Assembly (NCBI GenBank): GCA_040756655.1
Contig: JBFLYN010000046.1
Location: forward strand, 1-22,018
Origin: JBFLYN01 sp040756655
GTDB taxonomy: Bacteria; Bacillota; Sulfobacillia; UBA8153
Length of the DNA: 22,018 nucleotides
Direction of reading: 5' to 3'
Position 1 is the first letter of the stretch; each line of letters begins with the position of its first letter. The position numbers were made by a program, and so were the translations under genes. The notes under the pieces were generated by a model that did no database searches, was not told the origin of the DNA, and worked only from the letters and a program-made list of their open reading frames with translations. Below, one piece after another: positions 7,985 through 16,325 of the stretch.

Positions 7985-9246
7985 GGCCGGATCCCGCTTC
8001 TGGTGTTCACCGGCACGCCGTCCTCCAGGTAGCTGGCACCAGAAGTGACCACCAGTTCACCCTCTTCGAGACCGGAAATGATCTCGGCATAGCCGGCGTC
8101 CAAAAGGCCCACCTCGACCCGGCGTCGCCGGGCAACACCATCGGCCACCACGAAAATGTAGTCGGTAGCGCCCTTGGTGAGGATGGCCGTGCGCGGCACC
8201 AAGAGCCCATTGCTGACTGCGCCCACGCAGAGCTCCAGTTCCGCCACCATACCGGGCCTGAGGGTCAGCTGGGGGTTATCCAGGCGGACCCTTACCCGGA
8301 ACAGGCGGGTTCTCGAGTCGGCGGCCGGCGCCAGGTGGGTGACCACTCCGGCCAGGGGCTCGGTGGAAACCGCTCTCACCCTCACGGGCAAGACGTCACC
8401 CACTGCCACCCGGGTGACCAGGCTCTCCGGCAGTCCAGCTTCGGCGTAGACCTGGTCCAGGTCTACAATGACGACCACCGGCACGCCCGGCGACACCAGC
8501 TCGCCCGGGACAGCCCCGGTGTGGGCTACATACCCGGTAAGCGGGCTTGCCAGTACCGCATCGGCCAGGCGGGCCCGGGCCAGGTCGTAGGCAGCCTGGG
8601 CCTGGGTGACACCGGCGGCGGCCGCCGCTAAGGTCTCTGCGGGTGGTCCGGCCCGGACCAGCTCCAGCTGGCGCTCGGCCATGGTCAGCTGGGCTGATGC
8701 AACCTTGAGCTGGGTCTCGGCCGCTTCGAACTGCTGGCGGGAGATAGCACCTTCACCATACAGGTGTTCGGCGCGGGCGAAGTTTTGCTGGGCGGCAACG
8801 TAGGCTGCCTGTGCCTGGGCCAGCGCCGCCTCTCCCTGGTCGAGTTCTTGCTCGGATGCGCCGCGAACAAGGCGGGCATGGTTAGCCGAGGCTGCGTCCA
8901 GGGCCCCCCGGGCCTGGACCACGGCGATTTCCAGCTCCCTGGTTTCCAGTTTGAGGATGAGGTCGCCGGAGAGCACTCGCTGGCCCAGCTCCACCGGCAT
9001 TGACTCCACGCGCCCGGCCACCTTGGGAGTAAGGGTTACCGTGGAAGCCGGGACCAGGGTCCCGGTGACCGTAGACACCCGGGTCAACTCGCCCCGGGTG
9101 ACCGGCACCACCTCAACGGTCAGGAGCGTACGATCGGCCGGTGGTGCCGGATCCGACCGCAACCGGGCAGCGGCGATGCTCACCGCCAGCACGCAGGGGA
9201 TTACCAGTGCCGCGGCTATGGTCCAGGATCGGTATTTCCTAGCCAT
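7981..9246 (-). CDS. HlyD/AcrA-type periplasmic adaptor (membrane fusion protein)
   Basis: The adaptor of the tripartite pump. From ATG 9246 it has 421 residues: one N-terminal membrane anchor (TIAAALVIPCVLAVSIAAA), a lipoyl half-motif (VAGRVESMPVELGQRVLSGDLIL), a long Ala/Gln-rich coiled-coil hairpin (about residues 95-200), the second lipoyl half (ASPLTGYVAHTGAVPGELVSPG), a beta-barrel and a membrane-proximal domain. Earlier in-frame ATGs exist at 9279 and 9261, but the first overlaps the predicted -10 box. Only 9246 has a good GAGGTGG ribosome binding site. It is the first gene of the operon, overlapping the RND gene by ATGA. Confidence 0.92.
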   Translation of the reverse strand: MARKYRSWTIAAALVIPCVLAVSIAAARLRSDPAPPADRTLLTVEVVPVTRGELTRVSTVTGTLVPASTVTLTPKVAGRVESMPVELGQRVLSGDLILKLETRELEIAVVQARGALDAASANHARLVRGASEQELDQGEAALAQAQAAYVAAQQNFARAEHLYGEGAISRQQFEAAETQLKVASAQLTMAERQLELVRAGPPAETLAAAAAGVTQAQAAYDLARARLADAVLASPLTGYVAHTGAVPGELVSPGVPVVVIVDLDQVYAEAGLPESLVTRVAVGDVLPVRVRAVSTEPLAGVVTHLAPAADSRTRLFRVRVRLDNPQLTLRPGMVAELELCVGAVSNGLLVPRTAILTKGATDYIFVVADGVARRRRVEVGLLDAGYAEIISGLEEGELVVTSGASYLEDGVPVNTRSGIRP

Positions 9247-9277
9247 GTCCCACCTCGACATGTCCTGATCCTGATCC

Positions 9278-9307
9278 ATTTTACCACAAAACTGACCAGT
9301 CAGTCAG
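9278..9307 (-). promoter_or_regulatory. Promoter of the efflux operon
   Basis: On the minus strand a -35 CTGACT (9307-9302) and a -10 TAAAAT (9283-9278) are separated by 18 bases. Transcription would begin near 9271, giving a short leader before the ATG at 9246. The location directly ahead of the first efflux gene and the embedded palindrome both support it. Confidence 0.5.
9291..9304. promoter_or_regulatory. Probable TetR-type operator
   Basis: ACTGAC-CA-GTCAGT, a perfect 6-bp inverted repeat with a 2-base centre, lies wholly within the -35/-10 spacer of the efflux promoter. Operators of many TetR regulators are palindromes of this TGAC/GTCA style. The tetR gene in the same operon is the natural candidate to bind it, giving negative autoregulation. 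Confidence 0.5.
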
Positions 9308-9343
9308 GCGAGGCCGGGAGCTGCCCTGAGTGCTCGCGAGTGG

Positions 9344-10339
9344 TCAGAGCAAGTCGGTCTCCAGTCCGCTGCAAGCCACGTAGCCAACCTCTTCGCCCCG
9401 GGAAGTACGAACCTTGGGCCTTCTTAACTCCTCCAGCCCGGTACTCCCGGCGTCCAGGAGCCCAAGACCTCCGGCTACCTCCAAAAAAGCTGGCGCCAGC
9501 GCCCGGTCGCTTCCGTCTTCTACCTTCATGGCCAGTCCCCCTCCGGCCCAACCCACGCAGAATAGACCCTCAGAGCCGTCCTTGGCAAGGAGGCTTCCTT
9601 TGCCCGCCGCCAGCACCAGGCTCACCAGTCGCCCGGTCCCGCCCGCTGCCAGCGGGTAGCCGGTCAGCGCCGCCCGGACGCGCCGGATGTCCTCGCTTTC
9701 CTCCCGGGCCAGCCGAGAAAAGGCCAGGGCCATGGCCATGAGGGGCACACCATGGACCGGCGCCCCGCAGCCGTCGATGCCCCGGGCAAATGATGCCCGC
9801 GGATACGAGCACATGCTTGAGATGACCGTGTCCACGGCAGCCTGTACCGGGTGATCCGGGTGGAGATATCCGTCCAGGGGCCACCCCTGGTCCCGGCACA
9901 GGGCCAGCATGGCCAGGTGCTTACCAGAGCAGGGGTGATGAAGGATTGTGGGCCGCTGGTCCCGGGCCTCCAAGGCGGCGGCGGCCCGGCGGGAAAGTGG
10001 TGGCACTACCCCGCACTTGAGAAGATCCACGTCCAGTTCCAAACGTGCCAGCACACCCCGTAGGAGTTCGACGTGCATCTCCTCTCCGCTATGGGAGGCG
10101 GCCATCACGGCCAGTTCGGAGTTGGAAAACCCCAAGCGTTCAGCCGCCCCGCACTCCAGGAGGGGCAGCAGCTGCAGGGGTTTGGCAGCAGAGCGGAGAA
10201 AACGGCGGCGGTTTACGTCACCCCGCTGGTGCACCACCCGGCCCTCCGCGTCCACTACCGCCAGGGCTACCCGGTGAACGCTCTCCACCAGTTCGCCACG
10301 GGTTACCGTTACTGTCAAGCATGAGTCCATGATGTGCAA
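9344..10339 (-). CDS. L-asparaginase, zinc-type class (Rhizobium etli ReAV-like)
   Basis: This 331-residue protein is of the asparaginase II family (Pfam Asparaginase_II), which hydrolyses L-asparagine to aspartate and ammonia and is unrelated to E. coli AnsA/AnsB. Residues recalled as catalytic or zinc-binding in the R. etli enzyme are all found at a constant offset: S50 and K53 (RSAAKP), S82 (SHS), C137 and K140 (PCSGKH), and C191 (GCGAPVHGVPL). Start choice: TTG at 10339 has AGAGGGGG five bases before it, whereas ATG at 10330 is 14 bases away, so TTG is preferred. The gene stands alone, divergent from moxR, with its own promoter. It has no signal peptide and so is probably cytoplasmic. Confidence 0.9.
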   Translation of the reverse strand: MHIMDSCLTVTVTRGELVESVHRVALAVVDAEGRVVHQRGDVNRRRFLRSAAKPLQLLPLLECGAAERLGFSNSELAVMAASHSGEEMHVELLRGVLARLELDVDLLKCGVVPPLSRRAAAALEARDQRPTILHHPCSGKHLAMLALCRDQGWPLDGYLHPDHPVQAAVDTVISSMCSYPRASFARGIDGCGAPVHGVPLMAMALAFSRLAREESEDIRRVRAALTGYPLAAGGTGRLVSLVLAAGKGSLLAKDGSEGLFCVGWAGGGLAMKVEDGSDRALAPAFLEVAGGLGLLDAGSTGLEELRRPKVRTSRGEEVGYVACSGLETDLL

Positions 10340-10368
10340 AGTTGCCCCCTCTCACCGGCATGAAAACC

Positions 10369-10377
10369 ATTATACCA
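10369..10377 (-). promoter_or_regulatory. Extended -10 promoter of the asparaginase gene
   Basis: On the minus strand TGGTATAAT is a perfect TATAAT with an upstream TG, about 30 bases before the start codon. No good -35 box is found at 16-18 bases, consistent with an extended -10 promoter or an activator-dependent one. Confidence 0.5.
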
Positions 10378-10378
10378 C

Positions 10379-10391
10379 AGGGGTAACCCCT
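10379..10391. promoter_or_regulatory. Palindrome abutting the asparaginase -10 box
   Basis: AGGGG-TAA-CCCCT is a 5-bp inverted repeat next to the extended -10 element, occupying the place of a -35 box. It may be a regulator binding site, but short GC palindromes arise easily in this genome. Confidence 0.25.
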
Positions 10392-10499
10392 CCGGCGGTC
10401 ACCCCGGGAGAAAAGGTATTGGTCCCGGCGGTGTTGAACCTAAGCCAGTAACCAAGCATCAGTAGAGGCAAAGAAGCACACTAAGAAAGGGCGGGGAAG

Positions 10500-11456
10500 A
10501 TGGCAGCCGCCAAGGACCTGCACACAGAAGTCCGGTCTCTCATAGATAACATCAACCGGGTCATGGTGGGACAGGGGCGTTCCATAACCTACCTGGTCGC
10601 CGCACTGCTCTCTGAGAGCCACGTGCTCATTGAGGATGTGCCCGGGGTGGGCAAGACCACGCTGGCCAAGTCACTGGCGCGCTCTTTGGACTGCTCCTTC
10701 CAGCGTATCCAGTTCACGCCCGACCTGGTACCTGCCGACATTACCGGGGCCAGCGTTTATCAGCAAGACACCGGCGAATTCGCTTTCCGGCCCGGCCCCC
10801 TCATGCACCAGGTAGTGCTGGCTGATGAGATCAACCGGGCGTCACCCAAAACCCAATCGAGCCTGCTGGAAGCCATGGAGGAGCGCCAGGTCACCGTGGA
10901 TGGCGTTACTCACCGGCTGCCCCAACCTTTCATGGTCTTGGCTACCCAGAACTCCGTGGAATACGAGGGCACCTTCCCCCTACCCGAAGCCCAGCTGGAC
11001 CGCTTTGCCATGCGGCTCCGGCTAGGATACCCACGGCCCAGGGAAGAAAGGGAAATCCTCAGTCGCCTCGAGCGGGAACACCCGCTCAACAGCCTCCGGT
11101 CCGTAACCACCGCCGCTTGGGTGCTGAAGATGCAAGAGGCGGTTAGAAGCGTCCATGTGGCGGAACCGGTAAGGGAATACCTGGTGCAGCTGGCAGCCGC
11201 CACGCGCGTGCATCCAGAGGTACAGCTGGGTCTCAGTCCCCGGGGCACTCTGCACTTGTTCCGCCTGGGCCAGGCACTGGCTTGGCTGAAAAACCGGGAT
11301 TACGTCCTTCCTGACGATATCAAGGAGATGGCGGTGCCGGCCTGTGCTCACCGGCTGCTCCTCAAGCCGCAAGCCCGCTGGGAGGGGCGTCAGCCGGAAG
11401 ACGTGGTGGAGGCCATCCTCCAGAGCACTCCGGTGGCGGGAGCCCACCCGCGATGA
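10500..11456 (+). CDS. MoxR family AAA+ ATPase
   Basis: A 318-residue MoxR-type ATPase. Walker A is GVGKTT at 49-54, Walker B is VVLADEINRA at 105-114 (D109, E110), sensor 1 is LATQN at 147-151, and the LDRF element is at 166-169. A small helical lid domain follows. MoxR proteins act as chaperone-like ATPases that remodel or activate partner proteins, often with VWA- or DUF58-containing partners. That pairing is seen here, as its stop overlaps the DUF58 start. The ATG is preceded by GGGCGGGGAAG. It is the first gene of a four-gene operon. The target complex is unknown. Confidence 0.95.
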   Translation: MAAAKDLHTEVRSLIDNINRVMVGQGRSITYLVAALLSESHVLIEDVPGVGKTTLAKSLARSLDCSFQRIQFTPDLVPADITGASVYQQDTGEFAFRPGPLMHQVVLADEINRASPKTQSSLLEAMEERQVTVDGVTHRLPQPFMVLATQNSVEYEGTFPLPEAQLDRFAMRLRLGYPRPREEREILSRLEREHPLNSLRSVTTAAWVLKMQEAVRSVHVAEPVREYLVQLAAATRVHPEVQLGLSPRGTLHLFRLGQALAWLKNRDYVLPDDIKEMAVPACAHRLLLKPQARWEGRQPEDVVEAILQSTPVAGAHPR

Positions 11457-12649
11457 TGCGGGTATGGCCGCGGGACTGGCGGTTATGGGCGGCCCTGGCC
11501 GTGGCCTACGGGTTTGCCCGCACGTCGGGAGGAACCCTTCCCTATCTTCTCTTTTACACCCTGTTGGTGACCGGGGCCTTGTGCGCCCTGTGGGTCCTCT
11601 CAGCCGTCCGCCAGGTAGAACTGGTGTGTGAGCCCGGCCGGCGCCAGCTCATCCGGGGAGAGAGCCTGCCGGTGGAAGTATGGCTGTACAACGAAGGTTT
11701 CTTGCCCGTGCCCTGGCTGGAGCTGGTCGACGAATCCCGGGTGGGCCACGCCCAGCACCCGCGTGTGTTCAGGACCACCCTCGGGTCCTTGGCCAGCCTA
11801 AGGCTGAGCTACCAGTTGCCGTCGCCGCGCCGCGGACGTTACCGGCCCGGGCCGGTGGAACTGACCGTAAGCGATCCGTTTGGGTTTTTCCACGCCCGGC
11901 GCCAGTTCACGTCCAGGTATACCGTGACCGTCTACCCGCCGGTACACCGCTGGGACCTGGCCTTACCTTCGGCGCAGCCTTTTGGGCGCATGCGCACCCG
12001 GCGCCTTGCCTTCACCGACCCGTCCAGCCTGGCCGGGATCCGGGATTTCCGCACTGGGGATAGCCCGCGCCATGTAGACTGGAAAGCCACCGCACGGCGG
12101 CAAAAGCTCCAGGTCCGGGAGTTCGAGCTTTCCGCCACCGGCTCTTTAGCCATCTACCTGAGCCTGTCCTCTGCTGAATACCCTGCGCCGGAGGTAGAGG
12201 AAATGGCCGTGGACTCGGCGGCGGCGCTGGCCGCATCGGCTCTTAGGTCCGGGCTGGAAGTCCGCATACTGGCCCGGGGCCACCAAGTGCACTACCTCCC
12301 CCCGGCCCGGGGCATGGGCCAGCTCCAGGCTTGCCTGGAGCTTCTGGCCGGCGTCACTGCCGGCGGTCCAACCCCATTGCACGAGGTCATAGCCAAAGAC
12401 CTGCCGCGCCTGCAACCTGGCGCCTCGGTAGCGGTGATCACCCCGGTACTTGGCCCGGCTTTGGGCCAGCTTTTACTGGGGTTGGGAGCTCGGGGCCGCC
12501 CGGCGGCAGTGTTCCTGGTGGGGACGTCGCCGGATGCCGCCGCGGCCAGGCTGGCCAGCGAGGGCCTGGACGTGTATACCGTGGACCGGCAGACCCGGCC
12601 CCAGCGCCTGCTGCCCGGGGGAGGTGCCGGCCGTGTCACCGCGCTCTGA
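11453..12649 (+). CDS. DUF58 domain-containing membrane protein
   Basis: A 398-residue protein with two N-terminal membrane segments (about 10-23 and 29-50), a beta-rich middle with the DPFGFFHARR element (141-150), and the DUF58 signature RDFRTGDSPRHVDWKATAR at 197-215. A VWA-like C-terminal part follows. DUF58 proteins are regularly encoded between MoxR and a transglutaminase and are presumed clients or adaptors of the ATPase. The biochemical role is unknown. It begins with ATGATG overlapping the moxR TGA, and its end overlaps the next gene by 17 bases. Confidence 0.92.
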   Translation: MMRVWPRDWRLWAALAVAYGFARTSGGTLPYLLFYTLLVTGALCALWVLSAVRQVELVCEPGRRQLIRGESLPVEVWLYNEGFLPVPWLELVDESRVGHAQHPRVFRTTLGSLASLRLSYQLPSPRRGRYRPGPVELTVSDPFGFFHARRQFTSRYTVTVYPPVHRWDLALPSAQPFGRMRTRRLAFTDPSSLAGIRDFRTGDSPRHVDWKATARRQKLQVREFELSATGSLAIYLSLSSAEYPAPEVEEMAVDSAAALAASALRSGLEVRILARGHQVHYLPPARGMGQLQACLELLAGVTAGGPTPLHEVIAKDLPRLQPGASVAVITPVLGPALGQLLLGLGARGRPAAVFLVGTSPDAAAARLASEGLDVYTVDRQTRPQRLLPGGGAGRVTAL

Positions 12650-14807
12650 TTACGCCGTGCGGTACGGGTGTGCCCTGGCTGCCCTGGCCGTGCTGGGCTG
12701 GTCCGTTGCTGCCTTTGTGCTCACCCACCTGCCGGTGCCCGTTTACCTGGCCCTGCTGGCGGGCGCCACTGCCCTGGGGGTTCTTCTGGACTTGAGGCCC
12801 AGGTGGGCCCTGGCCGTCGCCGGGCTGGGCCTTTTGGCCACTCCTCTGGCCGCACGGTACGCGCCCGGCGCTTTGGACAAGGTCTGGGAGCTTCTCGCGG
12901 GCACGCTTGCCCTCATCCGCGACGGGTGGATGCGGCGACTGGATGCAGTTCCCCCGGGTCCTGGGCAACTGGTGGTATTTTTGGCCATCTCCTTCTTTGC
13001 CCTGGTCTTCCATGGTTGGGGGATCCGCCGGCGCCGCCCGTGGGTCCCGCTAACCACCGGCGTAGCCTGGATGTCACTGCAATGGCTCATGATGTTCGAA
13101 CCCACGGCCGGGCACCTCAGCTGGTTTCTCCTGGCCGGTCTTGCCCTGGTGGCGGCGACGTTCTCCACCGGCCGCCCGTCCACCGGGTTTTTGAGTTCCC
13201 GGCCGCCGGCCGGGGCGACAGGACCGGTGGTGGCCGCCGTGGTGCTGTTGATGGTAGTGACCCCGGTGGCCCACCTTCTGCCCCGGCCGTCGCCCACTTG
13301 GACCTGGGGAAGACTCGGTGACCTGGTAGTGGAGGCCTTCCCCATGTTCGAGGAACTGCGTGGACCCGGCCGCTACGGAGCAGGGCGAGCCCTGTCCGGC
13401 CTGTCCTGGGGCTACGGCACTGAGGTCCTGGGAGGTCCACTGGCACTGAGCGACCAGCCAGTGCTGAGAATCACCTTCGACACCCGTCCCACCTGGCCCC
13501 TGTACCTCCGCGAACAGGCTATCTCCACCTACACCGGCCGGGGCTGGATCATGGATGAGGGCACCGGACAAAAGCGGGATGCCGGGGAACCCCTCGCCCT
13601 ATTGGCCCCGGGCAACCGTTCCGCCAACCGCCTGGTCCACACCATCACCTTGCTCGATCTCCCGGGCCGGTACCTGCCCGCCGTCTACGACCCAATCCGG
13701 GTGGACGTGGCACTGAGCGAGGATACCAACAAAAACCTGGCGGCCCACCAGCCGCCCGGGCGTAATGCCAGCTACCGGGTCATTTCCTACCAGCCCTGGG
13801 TGAGCCAGCAGCAGCTCCTGGAATGGCCGTTGGTGGGCCTACCCGAGGAGTACCAGGTCTACTTGCAGCTCCCGGCCGTCCCCCGGGATGTGTACGAGCT
13901 GGCGCGGAAAGTGGTTGAGGGCGTGGAGTCTCCCTACGCCAGGGCCCTGGCCGTCGAAGGCTACTTGCGCCACAATTATCCCTACGACCTTGCGGTGCCA
14001 CCACCCCGGGCCGGCCGTGACTTTGTCGCCTACTTCCTCCTGGAACTGAAGCGCGGCTACTGTACTTACCACGCCACGGCCATGGTGGTGATGCTCCGGG
14101 CAGTAGGGATACCGGCCCGCTGGGTACAGGGGTTCAGGTTGGATGAGCCACAGGAATTCACCGGGGAGCTAACCGTGACCCGGGCCCATGCCCACGCCTG
14201 GGTAGAGGCATATTTCCCAGGTTACGGATGGGTCTTGTTCGAACCCACCCCGGCCCATGCTCTACCCCAGCGTGACGCCCCGGCACCTGAACTGGACGGC
14301 CCGGTGCAGCCGGCGACCGGGGCGGAACGGCCAGCTCCAGGTCTTCCCGAGGACCCGGACTGGTCACTGGATCCAGACCACCCGGCAGGCACGCTTCCCG
14401 GTGTCCAATCGCCGGCGACCTGGGCCCCGGCCCTGGTGGTAGTGGTACTAGCCCTCCTTACCGGGTGGCGCATCGCCGGGCTGCAGAGAGTGCGCGGGGG
14501 AGGCGCGGGCCGGGCCTACGAGCTGGGGCTTTGCTACCTGGCCGCGCTGGGGGTAAAGAAATCCTCTTGGGAAACCGTAGAGGAGTTTGCCGCGCGAGTG
14601 GAGGCGGCCCGTCCTGAGCTGGCAGCCGGTTGGCGGGCCCTCGCGGCAGCCTACACCGTGGTCACCTACGCCCCGGACCCCGGGCCTTTGGACGCCGGGG
14701 AGCTATGGGCAGATCTACGACGGGAGCTCCGGGCCGGACTGGGCCCCGGTGGCTATGCCTGGACCACCCTGGTGGTGGCCTGGGCTCCGGCGCGGGTATT
14801 CCGGTAG
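12633..14807 (+). CDS. Membrane transglutaminase-like protein with C-terminal DUF4129-like domain
   Basis: About 724 residues from GTG 12633, which has GGGGGAGG eight bases ahead. An open frame extends further upstream but would lie inside the DUF58 gene. There are six or so N-terminal membrane segments within residues 10-212, then an extracytoplasmic region with a transglutaminase core. The core has C477 in GYCTYHATAM, H521 in RAHAHAWVEAYF, and a third position FEPTP at 536-540 (Glu rather than Asp, usual in this subfamily). A further membrane segment (about 595-612) precedes a cytoplasmic DUF4129-like tail (about 625-710). These proteins accompany MoxR/DUF58 in many bacteria and may act as cell-surface proteases or crosslinking enzymes. 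The actual activity is unproven. Confidence 0.92.
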   Translation: MSPRSDYAVRYGCALAALAVLGWSVAAFVLTHLPVPVYLALLAGATALGVLLDLRPRWALAVAGLGLLATPLAARYAPGALDKVWELLAGTLALIRDGWMRRLDAVPPGPGQLVVFLAISFFALVFHGWGIRRRRPWVPLTTGVAWMSLQWLMMFEPTAGHLSWFLLAGLALVAATFSTGRPSTGFLSSRPPAGATGPVVAAVVLLMVVTPVAHLLPRPSPTWTWGRLGDLVVEAFPMFEELRGPGRYGAGRALSGLSWGYGTEVLGGPLALSDQPVLRITFDTRPTWPLYLREQAISTYTGRGWIMDEGTGQKRDAGEPLALLAPGNRSANRLVHTITLLDLPGRYLPAVYDPIRVDVALSEDTNKNLAAHQPPGRNASYRVISYQPWVSQQQLLEWPLVGLPEEYQVYLQLPAVPRDVYELARKVVEGVESPYARALAVEGYLRHNYPYDLAVPPPRAGRDFVAYFLLELKRGYCTYHATAMVVMLRAVGIPARWVQGFRLDEPQEFTGELTVTRAHAHAWVEAYFPGYGWVLFEPTPAHALPQRDAPAPELDGPVQPATGAERPAPGLPEDPDWSLDPDHPAGTLPGVQSPATWAPALVVVVLALLTGWRIAGLQRVRGGGAGRAYELGLCYLAALGVKKSSWETVEEFAARVEAARPELAAGWRALAAAYTVVTYAPDPGPLDAGELWADLRRELRAGLGPGGYAWTTLVVAWAPARVFR

Positions 14808-14822
14808 AAAGGAAGGATAGCC

Positions 14823-15776
14823 ATGGACGCTCTGGTCATCGGCGGCAGCCGGTTTGTGGGACTCCGCCTGGTCTGGGAACTGGCCCGCCGGGGCCACCGG
14901 GTCACCATCCTTAACCGCGGAAGAACCGCAGCCCTCCTCCCCGGCGAAACCCGGCGCCTAACCTGTGACCGCCACGATCACAAGGCGCTGGTCACGTGCT
15001 TGGAAGGCCGCAACTTCGATGCGGTATTCGATATCACCGCCTACACGCCCGAAGACTCCTCCGGCCTGGTGCAGGCCATATCCGGCCGGGCCGGGCGACT
15101 GGTCCACGTGAGCACCGGTTCGGTCTATCGTTTCTTCCACCGGTTCCCCTGGGACGAGGATACCCCCCTGGTGGACGGCCCCGAAGCAGGCGAATACGGT
15201 TGGCTGAAGCGCCAGTGCGAAGATATACTGTGGGAAGCCCACGCCCAGGGGCTCCCGGTGAGCGTCGTGCGGCCCGGGTATGTCTATGGACCCCACAACA
15301 GCATCTACCGGGAAGCCCTGTTCTTCGACAGGCTCGTACGAGACCTGCCGGTTTTGGTGCCGGGTGATGGTTCATACCTGGTGCAGTTTGGACACGTAGA
15401 CGACCTGGCCCGGCTGCTAGTGCTCTGCGCCGAGCACCCAGAGGCCCCGGGGAAGGCCTTCAACTTCGCAGGCAGTCGCGCCTGTACTGCCAACGATTAC
15501 GTGGAGGACTTGTTTGCCGCCTGTCGGGCACGCACGCGCATCATCCACTTTGACCCGGTGTCCCTGAACCTGACTCCCCAGGAGGTGGGACAAGTGTGGC
15601 CCTATCGCTACCTGGTTCACACCCTGCGGGACATCTCCCGCGCCCGCTACGTCCTGGGCTACCAGGAACGGTACTCCCTGCGGGAGGGACTGCGTGATAC
15701 CTTTGAGTGGTGGAGGCAAAGCGGGCAGCAACGCAACACGGTGGACACCAGCGTCGACCGGCTCGTTGGCGGCTAG
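14823..15776 (+). CDS. NAD-dependent epimerase/dehydratase family protein (extended SDR)
   Basis: A 317-residue Rossmann-fold protein. The nucleotide-binding loop near the N-terminus is VIGGSRFVG (5-13), the active-site region is VSTGSVY (96-102), and the catalytic pair Y125xxxK129 occurs in EYGWLK. The motif VVRPGYVYGP is also typical. It resembles the atypical extended SDRs related to nucleotide-sugar epimerases and chloroplast CSP41 proteins, so the substrate cannot be stated. AAAGGAAGG precedes the ATG. It lies 15 bases after the transglutaminase gene and is probably co-transcribed. Its TAG shares CTAG with the stop of the convergent membrane gene. Confidence 0.9.
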   Translation: MDALVIGGSRFVGLRLVWELARRGHRVTILNRGRTAALLPGETRRLTCDRHDHKALVTCLEGRNFDAVFDITAYTPEDSSGLVQAISGRAGRLVHVSTGSVYRFFHRFPWDEDTPLVDGPEAGEYGWLKRQCEDILWEAHAQGLPVSVVRPGYVYGPHNSIYREALFFDRLVRDLPVLVPGDGSYLVQFGHVDDLARLLVLCAEHPEAPGKAFNFAGSRACTANDYVEDLFAACRARTRIIHFDPVSLNLTPQEVGQVWPYRYLVHTLRDISRARYVLGYQERYSLREGLRDTFEWWRQSGQQRNTVDTSVDRLVGG

Positions 15777-16237
15777 ACCCGGGCCAAGTGGCGACCCCGG
15801 GCCAGTACATCCACGCCGATGACAGCGTAGTGACTCATGTACGCCAAGACGAAGGTGGCAGGCACTCCCCAGCCCCTCAGCAGGGGGCGGATGGCGATCT
15901 CGTGCATGAAAGACGCCGCCAGCGCGGTACCCAGGGCAAAGAGGCCCACGTACCCGGCCTGCACCCACCCGCGTTCGGGAAGGTAGTTCATAAAAACGAG
16001 GACCTCGGCAAACCAGGTTATGCCAAGCCACACGGGCACACCCAGCACCATCATGGACGGGAACCGGTGCGCCCAGGCCCCCAGCTCGATCGCGAACATG
16101 TAGTTGAGGACGAAAGTCAGGAGGAAACCCCCGATGAGGGCGGTGACGAAGAGTTCCTTCCAGCGCTGCCAGGGGACTAATAGCGCGGCCACCGCCAGCA
16201 ATAATAGGGCAAACAGTGGCCATACCAGCCAGGACAT
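15773..16237 (-). CDS. Small polytopic membrane protein, function unknown
   Basis: A 154-residue hydrophobic protein from ATG 16237, with GAGGTGA seven bases before it. The frame continues upstream but the extension is Ser/Arg-rich, antisense to the next gene, and has no ribosome binding site. About four to five membrane segments can be seen: residues 2-18, 29-47, 57-75, 88-104 and 122-140. A repeated feature is Trp/Arg at helix ends. The topology and length recall the small CBO0543-like membrane proteins of Bacillota, but I do not recognise it with certainty. It is transcribed alone, convergent with the epimerase. Confidence 0.75.
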   Translation of the reverse strand: MSWLVWPLFALLLLAVAALLVPWQRWKELFVTALIGGFLLTFVLNYMFAIELGAWAHRFPSMMVLGVPVWLGITWFAEVLVFMNYLPERGWVQAGYVGLFALGTALAASFMHEIAIRPLLRGWGVPATFVLAYMSHYAVIGVDVLARGRHLARV

Positions 16238-16325
16238 GACTTCACCTCGATGGTCCGTTCTGGGATGAGTATCTCCCGGCACTGGGGTTTCATGCACGAC
16301 TAGGCGAAGGGCGGAGGATGTGGCA

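Noticed and set aside
12450..12632. Upstream extension of the transglutaminase frame
   Set aside because: The extra 61 codons lie within the DUF58 gene, look like an out-of-frame shadow, and the GTG at 12633 has a good ribosome binding site and begins just before the first membrane helix.
14238..14252. Glu instead of Asp at the third catalytic position of the transglutaminase (FEPTP)
   Set aside because: FEPTP is common in the MoxR/DUF58-linked transglutaminase subfamily, so it does not indicate inactivation.
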